From: Agaribacillus aureus
GTDB taxonomy: Bacteria; Bacteroidota; Bacteroidia; Cytophagales; Cyclobacteriaceae
NCBI GenBank assembly: GCA_030442055.1
Contig: JAUJEB010000003.1
Coordinates: forward strand, 124,001 to 188,000
Length of the DNA stretch: 64,000 bases
Reading direction: 5' to 3'
In this document: positions 1-9,402 of the stretch, one piece after another
Position numbering within the stretch: position 1 is the stretch's first letter
How the letters are laid out: each line of letters starts with the position of its first letter
Translations under genes and position numbers: made by a program
The notes under the pieces: generated by a model
The model's input: only the letters and a program-made list of their open reading frames with translations
Told to the model about the DNA's origin: nothing
The model's database searches: none

Positions 1-45
1 ATCAATGTAAGAGGCAAAGGATATAAGCTGCTGGTGCTGGATTAA
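1..45 (+). CDS. C-terminal end of an OmpR/PhoB-type response regulator (partial)
   Basis: The first 45 bases read in frame 1 as 14 codons and a TAA stop, with the peptide INVRGKGYKLLVLD. A tail with VRGxGYKL is the usual end of the winged-helix DNA-binding domain of OmpR-family response regulators, where it forms the C-terminal beta-hairpin. The rest of the gene lies left of the window. A hybrid sensor/regulator gene starts about 90 bp downstream on the same strand, so this may be a cluster of signalling genes. The call rests on one short motif and is tentative. Confidence 0.55.
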   Translation: MNVRGKGYKLLVLD

Positions 46-135
46 ACATAGCCCTACCCTTATTTACGATTTCAATAATTCCAACAGGACTTTTTTGACT
101 GATGGCAATTCCAAGTAGAATTCGTAAATTGAATC

Positions 136-3072
136 ATGCTTAGATTGCTTCTGCTCCTATTGATCATGTCAATTGCCGGGACGGGCGTTAATGCCCAGTC
201 AAAAGCCGACAGCCTTGAAACCGCCCTGCAACAGACCACTGTCGACTCTCTTAAAGTCAAAATTCTGCATCAACTCTTTGAGGCGTATTGGTATGAATCA
301 CCTGCTAACGCCAAAAAAGCGATCCTTGAAGCGATCGACTTATCTGAAAAAACAGGGGTGGGATACCTGAGCGTACTCAGTATTAACCATTATGCCGATT
401 TCCTAAATTCGCAGGCCGACTATGACTCGTCCATTGTGATCTACGAAAAGGGGCTGAAACTGGCGAAGGAAATTGATTTCAATTACGGTATCGGCGATGC
501 GCTTATCGGTCTTGGCAACAATTATCTAAGTAAAGGCAATACGCAAAAAGCCCGCGAATATCACGAGATGAACATTGCGTTTTCGGAAGAAATTGATGAT
601 CAGGCAGGCGTGGCCAGCTCTTACAACAACATCGGCAATATTTATAATGATCTTGGTGAGTATACCAAGGCCATGGAGCATTATACATTGGCTTCCAGAA
701 AGTATAAAGCATTAGGCGATGAAAAGATCTATGCCATCACGTTGGCCAATATTGGTCTGACCCATCAAAAATTGGAAAACTATCCCGAGGCGATCGATTA
801 CTTCGCCCAAAGTGACAGTAGCTTTAAAAAGCTTCGTTTTGAACCCGGAAGAGCCTTTGTGCTGAGAAATCTCGGGATCGTTTACAAGAACATGGGTGAT
901 TTTGATAAATCGAAATTTTACAATATCAAAGCTTTGGAGGTCAATCAGCGCCTGGGTAACCGGCGTGAGATCGGGCATATCAAATTGGTTATCGGTAACC
1001 TCAACTGGAGTCAGGATAACTTTAAAGGGGCACTGCCTTATTATCACGAGGCCCTCGATATTTATATTGAAGTAGGCGATTCGCTGGCGCTTGGCACCAC
1101 CTACCATGCCCTGGGTAAATGCTATGGACAACTCAGCGACATCGCAAAAGCTGAGGACATGTTGCTCAAAGCCCTTGAGGTGGCAACTACCATCGGCTCT
1201 GCGCTGACAGCTATGGACTCCCACAAGACATTAGCAAAAATCTATGCCAAAAAAGGCGATTTTTCCAGGGCATTTGAAAACATGGATCAGTATGCAATCT
1301 TGAGGGACAGCTTATACACGAAGGAAAAAAGGGACCTTGCCAATGAGATAGAAGCTAAATATCAAAACGAGCAGAAAGAACAGGAGATTGCTTTATTAGA
1401 ATCCCAAAACGGATTTCAGGCATTACAGATCCGGAAGCAAAAAAGTGAGCGCAACTATCTGATTGGCTTTGCAGTCGGCATTTTATTACTCATGGGATTA
1501 GTTTACAACCAATACAGGATCAAACAAAAAGCCAATGCTAAGCTAAAGGAGCTGGATCATCTCAAATCAGACTTCTTTGCCAACATCTCCCACGAATTTC
1601 GCACGCCGCTCAGCTTGATTATGGCCCCGTTAAAGGATAAAATAGACAAGTCGACCGATGCCAAAGAAACAGCTGAATATCACATGATGTATAAAAATGC
1701 GGATCGCCTTTTTAACCTGATCAACCAGTTGCTGGATCTTTCCAAGCTGGAAGCCGGTAGTGTTCAGCTTGAAAAATCGCAGGTAGAGGTGACCCATTTT
1801 TTTAAAATTATCATTGCCTCTTTTAGTTCAATGGCCGAATACAAAAAGATAGACTTCAAAAGTGACATACCCGAAGAACAAATCTGGTTGCAATTTGATG
1901 AAGACATTGTCCAGAAAGTGTGCTACAACCTGCTCTCCAACGCATTCAAATTTACTCCGGAGGGTGGCGAGATCAATTTGCTGGTGAACGTAGAGGCGGA
2001 ATGGCTAAAAATAACCATATCAGATTCTGGAGCCGGAATAGCTGAAGAAGATCAGGAAAAAATATTTGACCGGTTCTTTCAATCTTCCAATGGCCAACAA
2101 TTGGGTACCGGCATTGGCCTGGCTCTGACCAAACAGCTGGTAGAATTTCATCAGGGCAAGGTTTGGCTGCACAGTGCTACGGATGAAGGTACCACCTTTA
2201 TCGTGGAAATACCGGTTTCGGCGGCAGAAGCATCTGAAACATTAAGCGTCCAGACTCACCCAAACCAATTTCGTCAGGATCAATTATCGATCGAAGACGA
2301 TGTGGCAACAGACGATCAGACAAAGGGACCGGTTATTCTTATCGTAGAAGACGATCCCGACCTCAGGAACTATTTAAGCACCTTATTATTCGATAGCTAT
2401 ACCATTCACAAAAGCAACAATGGTGTTGAAGGGATTGAAAAAGCCAGGGAGATCATTCCCGATCTGATCATAAGTGATGTTATGATGCCGGAAAAAGATG
2501 GCATGGAAGTATGCAAGGTACTCAAAACAAGTCCTGAGACCGATCATATACCGATTATCTTACTGACCGCCCGGGCCGATCAGGAAAGTAAACTGCGCGG
2601 ATTGGCTACCGGTGCGGACGATTACTTGCTAAAACCTTTTGACCCAAAAGAGCTGAAGGTCAGAGTTTCAAATCTCTTAAGCCAGCGGGAAAAACTAAAA
2701 AGCAAATACAGCAAGCTTTTATTGTTGCAACCGGCGGAAATTGAAATTTCAAGCACCCAGGAGTCTTTCCTTAAGCAGGCAATGGAAATTGTCAATAAAC
2801 ACATGGATGATTCCTCATTCAGCGCCGCTCAATTTTGCACTGAAATAGGCCTGAGCCGCATGCAATTACACCGCAAGCTGACAGCTATGACCGGCCATTC
2901 AACTTCCGCTTTTGTACGGCACCAAAGATTAATTCGCGCTTCGCAATTACTGGCCGCCGGCGAACAGGTTTCTCAGGTGGCCTATGCTGTGGGCTTTGAA
3001 AATGTTTCCTATTTCGGCAAGGTCTTTAAGGAAGAATATGGTGTGGTACCTTCCGAATACCGGCATTCCTAA
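136..3072 (+). CDS. Hybrid two-component system protein: TPR sensor, histidine kinase, receiver, AraC output
   Basis: This 978-residue protein carries a whole two-component system on one chain. A signal peptide (residues 1-20, ending VNAQ) leads into about seven tetratricopeptide repeats (roughly 40-400), a coiled stretch, and one membrane span (about 440-462). A HisKA domain follows with SHEFRTPL and the phospho-acceptor His486. The HATPase domain shows NLLSNAFKF, DSGAGI and GTGIGLAL. The receiver domain has acidic E738/D739/D740, phospho-acceptor Asp781 and Lys833. The last 100 residues are an AraC-type helix-turn-helix domain. In Bacteroidota such proteins sense a signal in the periplasm and control nearby transport or catabolic genes. 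TPR sensors are less common here than the two-bladed propeller type of classical PUL regulators. The ligand is unknown. It converges on the FAD oxidase gene with only 5 bp between stops. Confidence 0.93.
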   Translation: MLRLLLLLLIMSIAGTGVNAQSKADSLETALQQTTVDSLKVKILHQLFEAYWYESPANAKKAILEAIDLSEKTGVGYLSVLSINHYADFLNSQADYDSSIVIYEKGLKLAKEIDFNYGIGDALIGLGNNYLSKGNTQKAREYHEMNIAFSEEIDDQAGVASSYNNIGNIYNDLGEYTKAMEHYTLASRKYKALGDEKIYAITLANIGLTHQKLENYPEAIDYFAQSDSSFKKLRFEPGRAFVLRNLGIVYKNMGDFDKSKFYNIKALEVNQRLGNRREIGHIKLVIGNLNWSQDNFKGALPYYHEALDIYIEVGDSLALGTTYHALGKCYGQLSDIAKAEDMLLKALEVATTIGSALTAMDSHKTLAKIYAKKGDFSRAFENMDQYAILRDSLYTKEKRDLANEIEAKYQNEQKEQEIALLESQNGFQALQIRKQKSERNYLIGFAVGILLLMGLVYNQYRIKQKANAKLKELDHLKSDFFANISHEFRTPLSLIMAPLKDKIDKSTDAKETAEYHMMYKNADRLFNLINQLLDLSKLEAGSVQLEKSQVEVTHFFKIIIASFSSMAEYKKIDFKSDIPEEQIWLQFDEDIVQKVCYNLLSNAFKFTPEGGEINLLVNVEAEWLKITISDSGAGIAEEDQEKIFDRFFQSSNGQQLGTGIGLALTKQLVEFHQGKVWLHSATDEGTTFIVEIPVSAAEASETLSVQTHPNQFRQDQLSIEDDVATDDQTKGPVILIVEDDPDLRNYLSTLLFDSYTIHKSNNGVEGIEKAREIIPDLIISDVMMPEKDGMEVCKVLKTSPETDHIPIILLTARADQESKLRGLATGADDYLLKPFDPKELKVRVSNLLSQREKLKSKYSKLLLLQPAEIEISSTQESFLKQAMEIVNKHMDDSSFSAAQFCTEIGLSRMQLHRKLTAMTGHSTSAFVRHQRLIRASQLLAAGEQVSQVAYAVGFENVSYFGKVFKEEYGVVPSEYRHS

Positions 3073-3077
3073 TTTTT

Positions 3078-4418
3078 TTAAAATACATTTTTTCTCAGAA
3101 AATCATTTCTAAACTTCCCATCCGGATCAAAGTCCTGCGCGAGTTCCCTGAACTGTGTCAATTTTTCAATTCTGGAATGCAGCACGAATGGTGCCATTGT
3201 GAACAATTTCCCCCAGTGTGGCCGGACAAAATACGGGTCCAGTACCTGTTCAATAAGTGGTAGAATTTTTTGAACTGCCTCCCATTGAGGCTTGAACGTG
3301 AAATGTATGGAGACACACGGCTTTTTATATGCCGGGCTCATCCAGTGATTGTCTTCGGCGATTGTTCTAACCTCGGAAATATATAAATGCGGAGATATTT
3401 TTTCATTTAAAGATTCAACTGCCATGACTGCCTTGTAGCCATATTCCATGGGAACAAAATATTCCGCCTGTAATTCTTCACCACTACTGGGCGTAAATTC
3501 CATTTTAAAGTGAGGCAGGCGTTCATACCAGGCGCCTTCTATGCCCATTTGTTCAGTACAACTTTCCGCAGACTGGCTTTCAACGGGATGCAAATGCCGA
3601 TCAGCCAGCGTTCCTCCATAATACTCATTCCCCGAAACGCTTTCTGTAGCATCAGTACGGCTTTTTATCCAAACTTCATTGATGTTTTTATTTCGCCAAT
3701 CAGTAAATAGACTAACACTATAACCGCTTGACATGATAGTATCAAAATCATTCTCCAGAGAACTCATGGGTATATTTCGATATACTATCTGCTGCATTTT
3801 GTAGGTGGGAAACAAGTCTAAAGTCACTTTGGTAACCACTCCCAGCGCCCCTACGCCAACAACCGCCCCATAAAATTGCTCCCCGTTTTTTTCCCTGGAT
3901 AAATTAACTACTTCACCATCGGCTTTAACGATCTCAACGGCACTAATTCCCGAGGATAATGCCTGATTGTTCACTCCCGAACCATGGGTGGCGGTAGCGC
4001 CGGCTCCTGCGATGGATATATGTGGTAAAGAAGCCATATTATGTAACGCGAAACCCTGACGCTCCAAATATTCACAAATATCACCGTAACGGCTGCCTGC
4101 TTCTACCGTAACCTTTCTTCCCGTTTTGTCCAATGAAACAACTTTTTTCATGTTTTTGAGAGATACCAGCTGGTGTTTGCTATCTGCTATAGTGTTGAAT
4201 GAATGCCTCGAACCAAGTCCTTTCAGGGATGGTAACTTTGCTACCAATGTCTGCACTTCCTCCAGGGAGGTTGGATGGTGAATATTATTTGTACTGTAAG
4301 TGAGATTTTTTGCCCAATTCTTGAGTCCTGGCTTCGATTCTTTACAAGCAATCATAGGAGTAAAAACACTTCCAGCCATTATTGCAGAAGTAGTTTTCAA
4401 AAAAGTTCGTTTTTTCAT
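3078..4418 (-). CDS. FAD-dependent sugar-alcohol/aldonolactone oxidase (alditol oxidase-like)
   Basis: This 446-residue protein belongs to the PCMH-type FAD family that includes alditol oxidase and D-arabinono-1,4-lactone oxidase. The N-terminal FAD domain contains GLGSRHSFNTIAD; the equivalent His in alditol oxidase binds FAD covalently, and here it is His72. HGSGVNN further on is the usual second FAD-contact motif. The C-terminal half matches the ALO substrate domain, ending near residue 446 as expected. The N-terminus (MKKRTFLKTT, then a hydrophobic stretch to PMIAC) resembles a KR-variant Tat signal with a possible lipobox Cys25, so export of the folded flavoprotein is likely. The predicted reaction is oxidation of a polyol or aldonolactone with reduction of oxygen or a carrier. 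The substrate is not readable from sequence. Confidence 0.82.
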   Translation of the reverse strand: MKKRTFLKTTSAIMAGSVFTPMIACKESKPGLKNWAKNLTYSTNNIHHPTSLEEVQTLVAKLPSLKGLGSRHSFNTIADSKHQLVSLKNMKKVVSLDKTGRKVTVEAGSRYGDICEYLERQGFALHNMASLPHISIAGAGATATHGSGVNNQALSSGISAVEIVKADGEVVNLSREKNGEQFYGAVVGVGALGVVTKVTLDLFPTYKMQQIVYRNIPMSSLENDFDTIMSSGYSVSLFTDWRNKNINEVWIKSRTDATESVSGNEYYGGTLADRHLHPVESQSAESCTEQMGIEGAWYERLPHFKMEFTPSSGEELQAEYFVPMEYGYKAVMAVESLNEKISPHLYISEVRTIAEDNHWMSPAYKKPCVSIHFTFKPQWEAVQKILPLIEQVLDPYFVRPHWGKLFTMAPFVLHSRIEKLTQFRELAQDFDPDGKFRNDFLRKNVF

Positions 4419-4662
4419 CGTATCTATTACTGGTTAAATGCAACACTTCATATTTAGGCTATTTATTTACTGAATATGAATATTATAACCAAATAATAAA
4501 AGTAGATTGAGGGGATTCCTTATAATTAGCGAGATTTTCCCTCCTAAGTCCACAACGTTGAAGGATATTCAATGTATTATAAAGCAGCTGAAATCAATGT
4601 GGATCTGACTTGCCATAACGAGTTGTTACCTGAAGAAAAAGGCATTGACAACTACTATGTAG

Positions 4663-7290
4663 CTACTCATTACGTAAAATGGTGGCAGGGTTAGACCTCG
4701 CGGCTCTGAGTGTTTCATAGCAGACCATAAGAAATGCAATGCCAAAGACTATCAATACACCGGGTACGATATCGAAAAAACCAAAACTTGTCTTATAAAC
4801 AACTTCCTCAAAAATGATCGTATTGACATAATAATAAGCTGCTGGAATAGCAATCACAGCAGCCAGAAGCAGCAGCACGATAAATCCTTTTCCCAACTTA
4901 TAGATCAGGTTCATTTCGGAGGCTCCAAACACCTTACGGATACTAATTTCTTTCAGACGGGACTCTATGGTAAATATTACCATGCCTAATAATCCCAGAG
5001 AAGCGATTGAGATAGCCAGAAAAGCTATGAAGCCTACGATGGTTATCATGGAAGCTTCCTCATTATAGATTTCTTTAATCTGGTCTTCATAAAATGAAGC
5101 TGACATTGGGTGCACTGGGTCAACCTTTTCCCATGCATTTTCGATCTTTTCCATCATAGTAAAAATGTCGGTGGTACTAACTGAAAGATTCAGATAGCCA
5201 TAGCGGGGTCTCTCATAAACAAACACGAATGGGCTAATATCACTATATACAGTGCCATAATGAAAATCTTTAAGAACACCCTGAATAATTTTTTTCTCTC
5301 CCATAACCAGGATTTCCTCCCCAATCGCCTGAATAGGTGTACCTATCTCAAACCGTTTTAAAAGTGCCTCGTTCACTATAACCTGATTATTTTCTGCACT
5401 ATCATGCTCACTACCTTTGATAAAATTACTGCCGGCTAAAAATTTATGACCATGTATAGGCAAGTAATTTTCATCTACCTCATTGTAGTGGACACTGGCG
5501 GAATCCAGTGGGTCCTGGTATTTGACCCTTTTAGCCCAGTAATTACCTGTGCTGGTTACTAAACCACTTCGCGATAGACGCTTAATTTCAGGAAATTGTC
5601 TTAATTTATTTATCAGAGGGGCGGGATCTTCGCCAAATAGTTTAAGATTAATAATGTTTTCCGTATTATATCCCAAATCAAAAGAAACCGAATACCGATA
5701 TTGCTTATAAATAAGGGTCACTGCCACAATAAAAGTAAGAGAGATAGTATACTGGATGAGAATAAGGATTTTTTTGTAACTTATTTGCCCGAGTACTTTT
5801 GATTTTGAAAGGTCTTTAAGCACCTTAAATACCGGTACCCTGGAAAAGAATAACGCCGGAAAAAAACCGGCCAGCAATCCAACACATAGGGCAAGTAGCA
5901 CAAAATAACCCATTAATGGTAACGTTAATTCCAATGTAACGATATGATCCATACGTTGATCGATAATAAAGAAGTAATTGCGCAGTACCATATATAGTCC
6001 AATGGCCACAGTTAGCGCAACAAGCGATATAATGGTGGCTTCCACTATAAATTGCAGCCATACCTGAAAGCGCGATGCACCATTAACTTTTCTAATGCCT
6101 ACCTCCATTGATCGTCTGATGGAACGGCCCAGCGACAAGTTGGTATAGTTAAAACAAGCCGAGATCATGACAATGATCGCCAGCAATAATAACATCCAAA
6201 CCATCTTTCTTTCCATGCTGGTACCGATTGTATTGTTTAAATTGTCTCCGGGAATAATACCCAGCAATGGCTGCATGTACATCTGGATAACCGTGTTCTC
6301 AATTTTATTATTTTCAACGGCGCTTATCCTGTCAAGACCGGCTTGAATCGTTAAGGGATCTTGCCCCTTTTTCAGTTTGAAGTATACATAGTGATTCCAC
6401 ATGTTCCACCACTGATAAAAATTATCATTTTCCTTGTTGGCATTCGCATAGGTGGTGTAAGATGCCAGTACTTCAAACTGCAGATGGGAATTTAACGGTG
6501 GCGCGGCTACTATCCCGGTGATGGTGTAAATTTCATCATCCAGTGTCACCTGTTTATTGATTGCGGACTTGTCACCAAATAGTTTTGTAGCCGCCTTATC
6601 GGTGATTACCAATGAATTTAATTCCTTCAAGGCAGTAGCCGGATTACCTTCTAATAACTGAAAAGAGAAAATATTAAAGAATTCATCCGAGGTCCAGAGA
6701 AACTCAAGAGGAACCGTTTTATCCTGATAAGTAATATCTCTGTCAGGGTTTCTTCGGAGAATTAACAAATGCTCGATCCCGGAAATCGATTCTCGTATTC
6801 TTTCACCTGCTATGGGAGAGGTGGACGCATAACGGGAGTTATTTTCTTTTCCAAGGTATGCATAACTATTATTGACCCGGTAAATCCTTTCAGCATCTTT
6901 ATGAAATGTGTCAAAAGTATTTATCTCTGAAATAAAGGCAACAAGTAGCAGCCCCACGGACATACTGATAGCCAAGCCCACCACATTGATCAATGAGAAC
7001 AATGGGTTATGCCGAAGGTTACGCGAAGATGTTTTAAGGTAATTTTGGAGCAATAATCCATGGCTCATAACCGTGGTTACCTTCGGTTTACGAATCGTGT
7101 AAATCCTAAAAAATTTCAGCACATCCAGGATGTAGATCAACCGGGCCATCCGGACTCCTTTGGTATGGATATTACGCAAATAATACTCATGAATATCGCC
7201 TTCCAGGTCCTCCAATATTTGTTTATTGCAATACCAGCGAAGGAATTTGGTTGCCCATAAGGGTGGGGATGGCTGATTTTTCTTTTTCAT
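4663..7290 (-). CDS. FtsX/MacB-type ABC transporter permease with permease-prefix domain
   Basis: This is an 875-residue membrane protein with two repeats of the MacB-PCD/FtsX arrangement. A short N-terminal prefix helix region (LRWYCNKQILEDLEGDI) precedes the first membrane helix near residue 85. A large extracytoplasmic domain, three helices, and a second such half with the typical RLKEISIRKVFGA motif follow. It has no ATP-binding domain, and no ATPase gene lies nearby. I start it at the ATG at 7290, which overlaps the TGA of the upstream padR gene (ATGA); the longer reading frame to 7329 would lie inside padR. Coupled translation implies that PadR controls it. Such permeases are thought to export peptides or lipoproteins or to act in envelope stress, but the substrate here is unknown. 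Three more permeases of this type lie at the right end. Confidence 0.88.
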   Translation of the reverse strand: MKKKNQPSPPLWATKFLRWYCNKQILEDLEGDIHEYYLRNIHTKGVRMARLIYILDVLKFFRIYTIRKPKVTTVMSHGLLLQNYLKTSSRNLRHNPLFSLINVVGLAISMSVGLLLVAFISEINTFDTFHKDAERIYRVNNSYAYLGKENNSRYASTSPIAGERIRESISGIEHLLILRRNPDRDITYQDKTVPLEFLWTSDEFFNIFSFQLLEGNPATALKELNSLVITDKAATKLFGDKSAINKQVTLDDEIYTITGIVAAPPLNSHLQFEVLASYTTYANANKENDNFYQWWNMWNHYVYFKLKKGQDPLTIQAGLDRISAVENNKIENTVIQMYMQPLLGIIPGDNLNNTIGTSMERKMVWMLLLLAIIVMISACFNYTNLSLGRSIRRSMEVGIRKVNGASRFQVWLQFIVEATIISLVALTVAIGLYMVLRNYFFIIDQRMDHIVTLELTLPLMGYFVLLALCVGLLAGFFPALFFSRVPVFKVLKDLSKSKVLGQISYKKILILIQYTISLTFIVAVTLIYKQYRYSVSFDLGYNTENIINLKLFGEDPAPLINKLRQFPEIKRLSRSGLVTSTGNYWAKRVKYQDPLDSASVHYNEVDENYLPIHGHKFLAGSNFIKGSEHDSAENNQVIVNEALLKRFEIGTPIQAIGEEILVMGEKKIIQGVLKDFHYGTVYSDISPFVFVYERPRYGYLNLSVSTTDIFTMMEKIENAWEKVDPVHPMSASFYEDQIKEIYNEEASMITIVGFIAFLAISIASLGLLGMVIFTIESRLKEISIRKVFGASEMNLIYKLGKGFIVLLLLAAVIAIPAAYYYVNTIIFEEVVYKTSFGFFDIVPGVLIVFGIAFLMVCYETLRAARSNPATILRNE

Positions 7291-7622
7291 TTGAAATGGT
7301 CTATAACTACAGTTGGGATGATGTTCCATAATTGCTGCCTGACCTCATACGACCGGCGAATCGCGGCAAAGCCTGCAGCCGTAAGACTATAAAAACGCTT
7401 CCGCTTTCCCCCTCTTTCTGCTGAAGGTTCGCCCAGCTCACTTTTAAGATACCCCTTCTCTTCCAGCCGATGAAGAATCGCATGTACGACGCCGAGCTTC
7501 ACTTTACGAGAAATTTGCTGATCTAACTGGTCGACTATGGCCACGCTATACGCCTTGTCATTAAGACTCGCCACAGACAATAATACCACCTCTTCAAATT
7601 CGCCTAAATGCGCTCTTTTCAT
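7287..7622 (-). CDS. PadR-family transcriptional regulator
   Basis: This 111-residue protein has the winged-helix layout of PadR regulators: an N-terminal LGEFEEVVLLSVASL helix, a recognition region VKLGVVHAILHRLEEKGYL, and the wing RKRFYSLTAAG. The family usually represses a neighbouring transporter gene and releases it when a small molecule binds. Its TGA stop overlaps the ATG of the FtsX-type permease, so the two form one transcriptional and translational unit. The upstream region is very AT-rich. No operator was identified with confidence. Confidence 0.9.
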   Translation of the reverse strand: MKRAHLGEFEEVVLLSVASLNDKAYSVAIVDQLDQQISRKVKLGVVHAILHRLEEKGYLKSELGEPSAERGGKRKRFYSLTAAGFAAIRRSYEVRQQLWNIIPTVVIDHFK

Positions 7623-7964
7623 ACTTTATTTATTTATTCACTAAATGTATGTATTATAATTGATATAGTCAACCAACTGCCAAGATCTTTCCCACATTGC
7701 CAGCTTCAGTCAAAGACAGAACCTAGTGTAGTGGGTAGGCAATGAGCGGTGCAGGTCGGGGGCCCTACTAGCGCAGGCCCTCCGGTCCTGTGCGGATTAA
7801 GTGGTATCAGCGAAGTACTAATATACCTAACACATTGATAAACACTCTTTTTTTGTTATCACCTTCTTTCATGATCGGGGCACAGGACCGGAGGACCTGC
7901 GCCAGTGCGTACAATATTATATAATATGGGCTCCGGTGTTGGCCTCCATCCTGGAATATGCCAT
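7623..7964. other. Intergenic region with an isolated inverted repeat
   Basis: About 340 bp without a convincing gene. The part next to padR is AT-rich and should hold its promoter. The rest contains the long inverted repeat listed separately. No reading frame in it resembles a known protein, and there is no transposase remnant. Confidence 0.6.
7767..7906. repeat. 27-bp inverted repeat pair enclosing 86 bp
   Basis: The arms are 7767-7793 and 7880-7906. They are inverted copies of each other with two mismatches, and the core reads GCGCAGGcCCTCCGGTCCTG in the left arm. They are GC-rich in an otherwise AT-rich intergenic region. The 86-bp spacer has no coding potential. I see no clear target-site duplication. 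It could be a small non-autonomous mobile element, a folded RNA or a protein-binding site; the sequence alone does not decide. Confidence 0.65.
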
Positions 7965-8444
7965 CTACCGCTTATTCGCAGCTTTTATTCTCTCCTGATT
8001 TAGAAAAGTCAAAATTTTCTGTACTTGCTTATCAATGTCCTTTACGCCGCGAATAGTGTAAATCAGGCTTCTTTTCTTGCCGTCAGTCAGCTGATCGTAA
8101 ACTTTTTTAGCATCTATATCCTGATCAAGCAATACCAGCAAAACTTCCGGTTCTTCGACCCCTAATGGGTTGGGATCTTCAAAAATCTCAAAGGATACAG
8201 GATCTCCCAGCGTTTTCCCGAGAGATTTCAATTGCCTGGTGGCCACAATGATAAAGAAATTTCCATCGCCAAAATGATTTAACCCACAGGAGTAGGAGAT
8301 TTTGTTGTCAATAACACATTTCAGCCGCGTCTTACGTTTTTTCTCAAACTTATTTACCGTCGCAGCATCTATCTTCAGATAATAATAACCACCTTTTCAT
8401 TTTTCCAGTTGTCCGATGGTTTGCTTGAAGGTGAAGTGAGCCAT
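7965..8444 (-). pseudogene. DUF1905/YdeI-type protein gene interrupted by an in-frame TGA
   Basis: Read in one frame from the ATG at 8444, the product starts MAHFTFKQTIGQLEK, meets TGA at 8397-8399, then continues KGGYYYLKIDAATVN without a frame change to the stop at 7965. The N-terminal half matches DUF1905 (small beta-barrel; the segment ATRQLKSLGKTLGD is typical). The C-terminal half matches the Omdd/YdeI helix domain (LTDGKKRSLIYTI). A single change of TGG (Trp) to TGA would explain the break, and the joined length of about 159 residues is normal for the family. The open part after the break begins only at a GTG (8246) inside the DUF1905 fold, so a working shorter protein is unlikely. The function of the family is poorly known. 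Confidence 0.72.
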
Positions 8445-8475
8445 ATCTTTTGATGCCTTTGCCGGTCAGGGCCGT

Positions 8476-9402
8476 TTACAAAATCCCTCTGTTTTTATGT
8501 TCTGCCGGTAATAAACAATGATAGATAAACGAGTTAACCGGCGTGTCGACACCATTGGTCTTTCCAAGTTTAACTACGGCGCCGGTGAGATATTCAAGCT
8601 CCGAGGGCCTGCCCTCTATGATATCTCTTTGCATGGAAGAAGTGGCTTCATGTGGCAAACTGTCCACAATCTTCATAGCATTGTCTTTGTCGTGATCCTG
8701 TAGAGCTATTCCAAGCTGTTTTCCAACGGTATAGATCTCTGCGATCAGCGCCAGCAACAAGTCTCTGGTGCCGGTCATTTCCCGGTTTACACCATAGGGA
8801 AACCTGGTGAGAGCCCCTAGTCCTCCGGTACAAATAAACATGAATTTCTTCCATAATGCGGCCTGAATATTGTCGGTAACGGTCAATTGAATACCGGATT
8901 GCTGAAAAAGTGATTGTATGCGCGCAGCCCTGTCTGATACCTCATGATCCAGCTCCCCGATCGCAATGGACGGTTCATACATCATATGATTGATGACGCC
9001 GGGGCTTTCTATCCGGCTAATAATTTTACACAAGCCACCGACCAGGTTTGTTTTTCCAACAATCTCCATAATTTCCTCGTTGGCAAAAACGCCATTTTGA
9101 AGGGGGATAATGATTGTTTCCGATTTTATTAAATTTTTAATGGCTGAAACCGCTTCTTTTACCTGGAAGGATTTCACCCCCAAAAGGATCAGGTCCATCG
9201 CCTCCAGGCCCGATACATCATCAGTGGCTTTCGGATTTGAAACAGTAAAATCCCCCTTCGGGCTCAATACTTTTAAGCCTTGCCGTTTCATCGCATTCAG
9301 ATGCTCCCCCCGGGCTATAAAAGTGACGTCATTTCCCGCTTGCGCCAGTTTGCCACCAAAGTATCCTCCTACCCCACCCGTTCCATAAATCAATATTTTC
9401 AT
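8476..9402 (-). CDS. panE: 2-dehydropantoate 2-reductase (ketopantoate reductase family)
   Basis: This 308-residue protein has the N-terminal Rossmann motif GTGGVGGYFG, the LILLGVKSFQ strand, and the C-terminal helical ApbA/PanE_C domain. The segment ALWKKFMFICTGG contains the catalytic-type Lys, and SSMQRDIIEGRPSELEYL carries the acidic active-site segment of the family. The expected reaction is NADPH-dependent reduction of 2-dehydropantoate to pantoate in pantothenate and coenzyme A synthesis. Paralogues acting on other 2-oxo acids exist, and the gene does not sit with other pan genes, so the pathway role is probable rather than certain. It is a cytoplasmic monocistronic gene. Confidence 0.85.
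   Translation of the reverse strand: MKILIYGTGGVGGYFGGKLAQAGNDVTFIARGEHLNAMKRQGLKVLSPKGDFTVSNPKATDDVSGLEAMDLILLGVKSFQVKEAVSAIKNLIKSETIIIPLQNGVFANEEIMEIVGKTNLVGGLCKIISRIESPGVINHMMYEPSIAIGELDHEVSDRAARIQSLFQQSGIQLTVTDNIQAALWKKFMFICTGGLGALTRFPYGVNREMTGTRDLLLALIAEIYTVGKQLGIALQDHDKDNAMKIVDSLPHEATSSMQRDIIEGRPSELEYLTGAVVKLGKTNGVDTPVNSFIYHCLLPAEHKNRGIL

Noticed and set aside
712-1224. Long minus-strand reading frame inside the hybrid regulator gene
   Set aside because: It is fully antisense to the TPR region, has no recognisable motif, and the plus-strand protein is clear.
4572-4694. Small plus-strand frame of 40 codons (MYYKAAEINVDLTCHNELL...)
   Set aside because: The peptide looks fairly protein-like, but it is short, overlaps the 3' end of the permease gene and matches nothing I recognise. 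It could be a decayed fragment; I do not call a gene.
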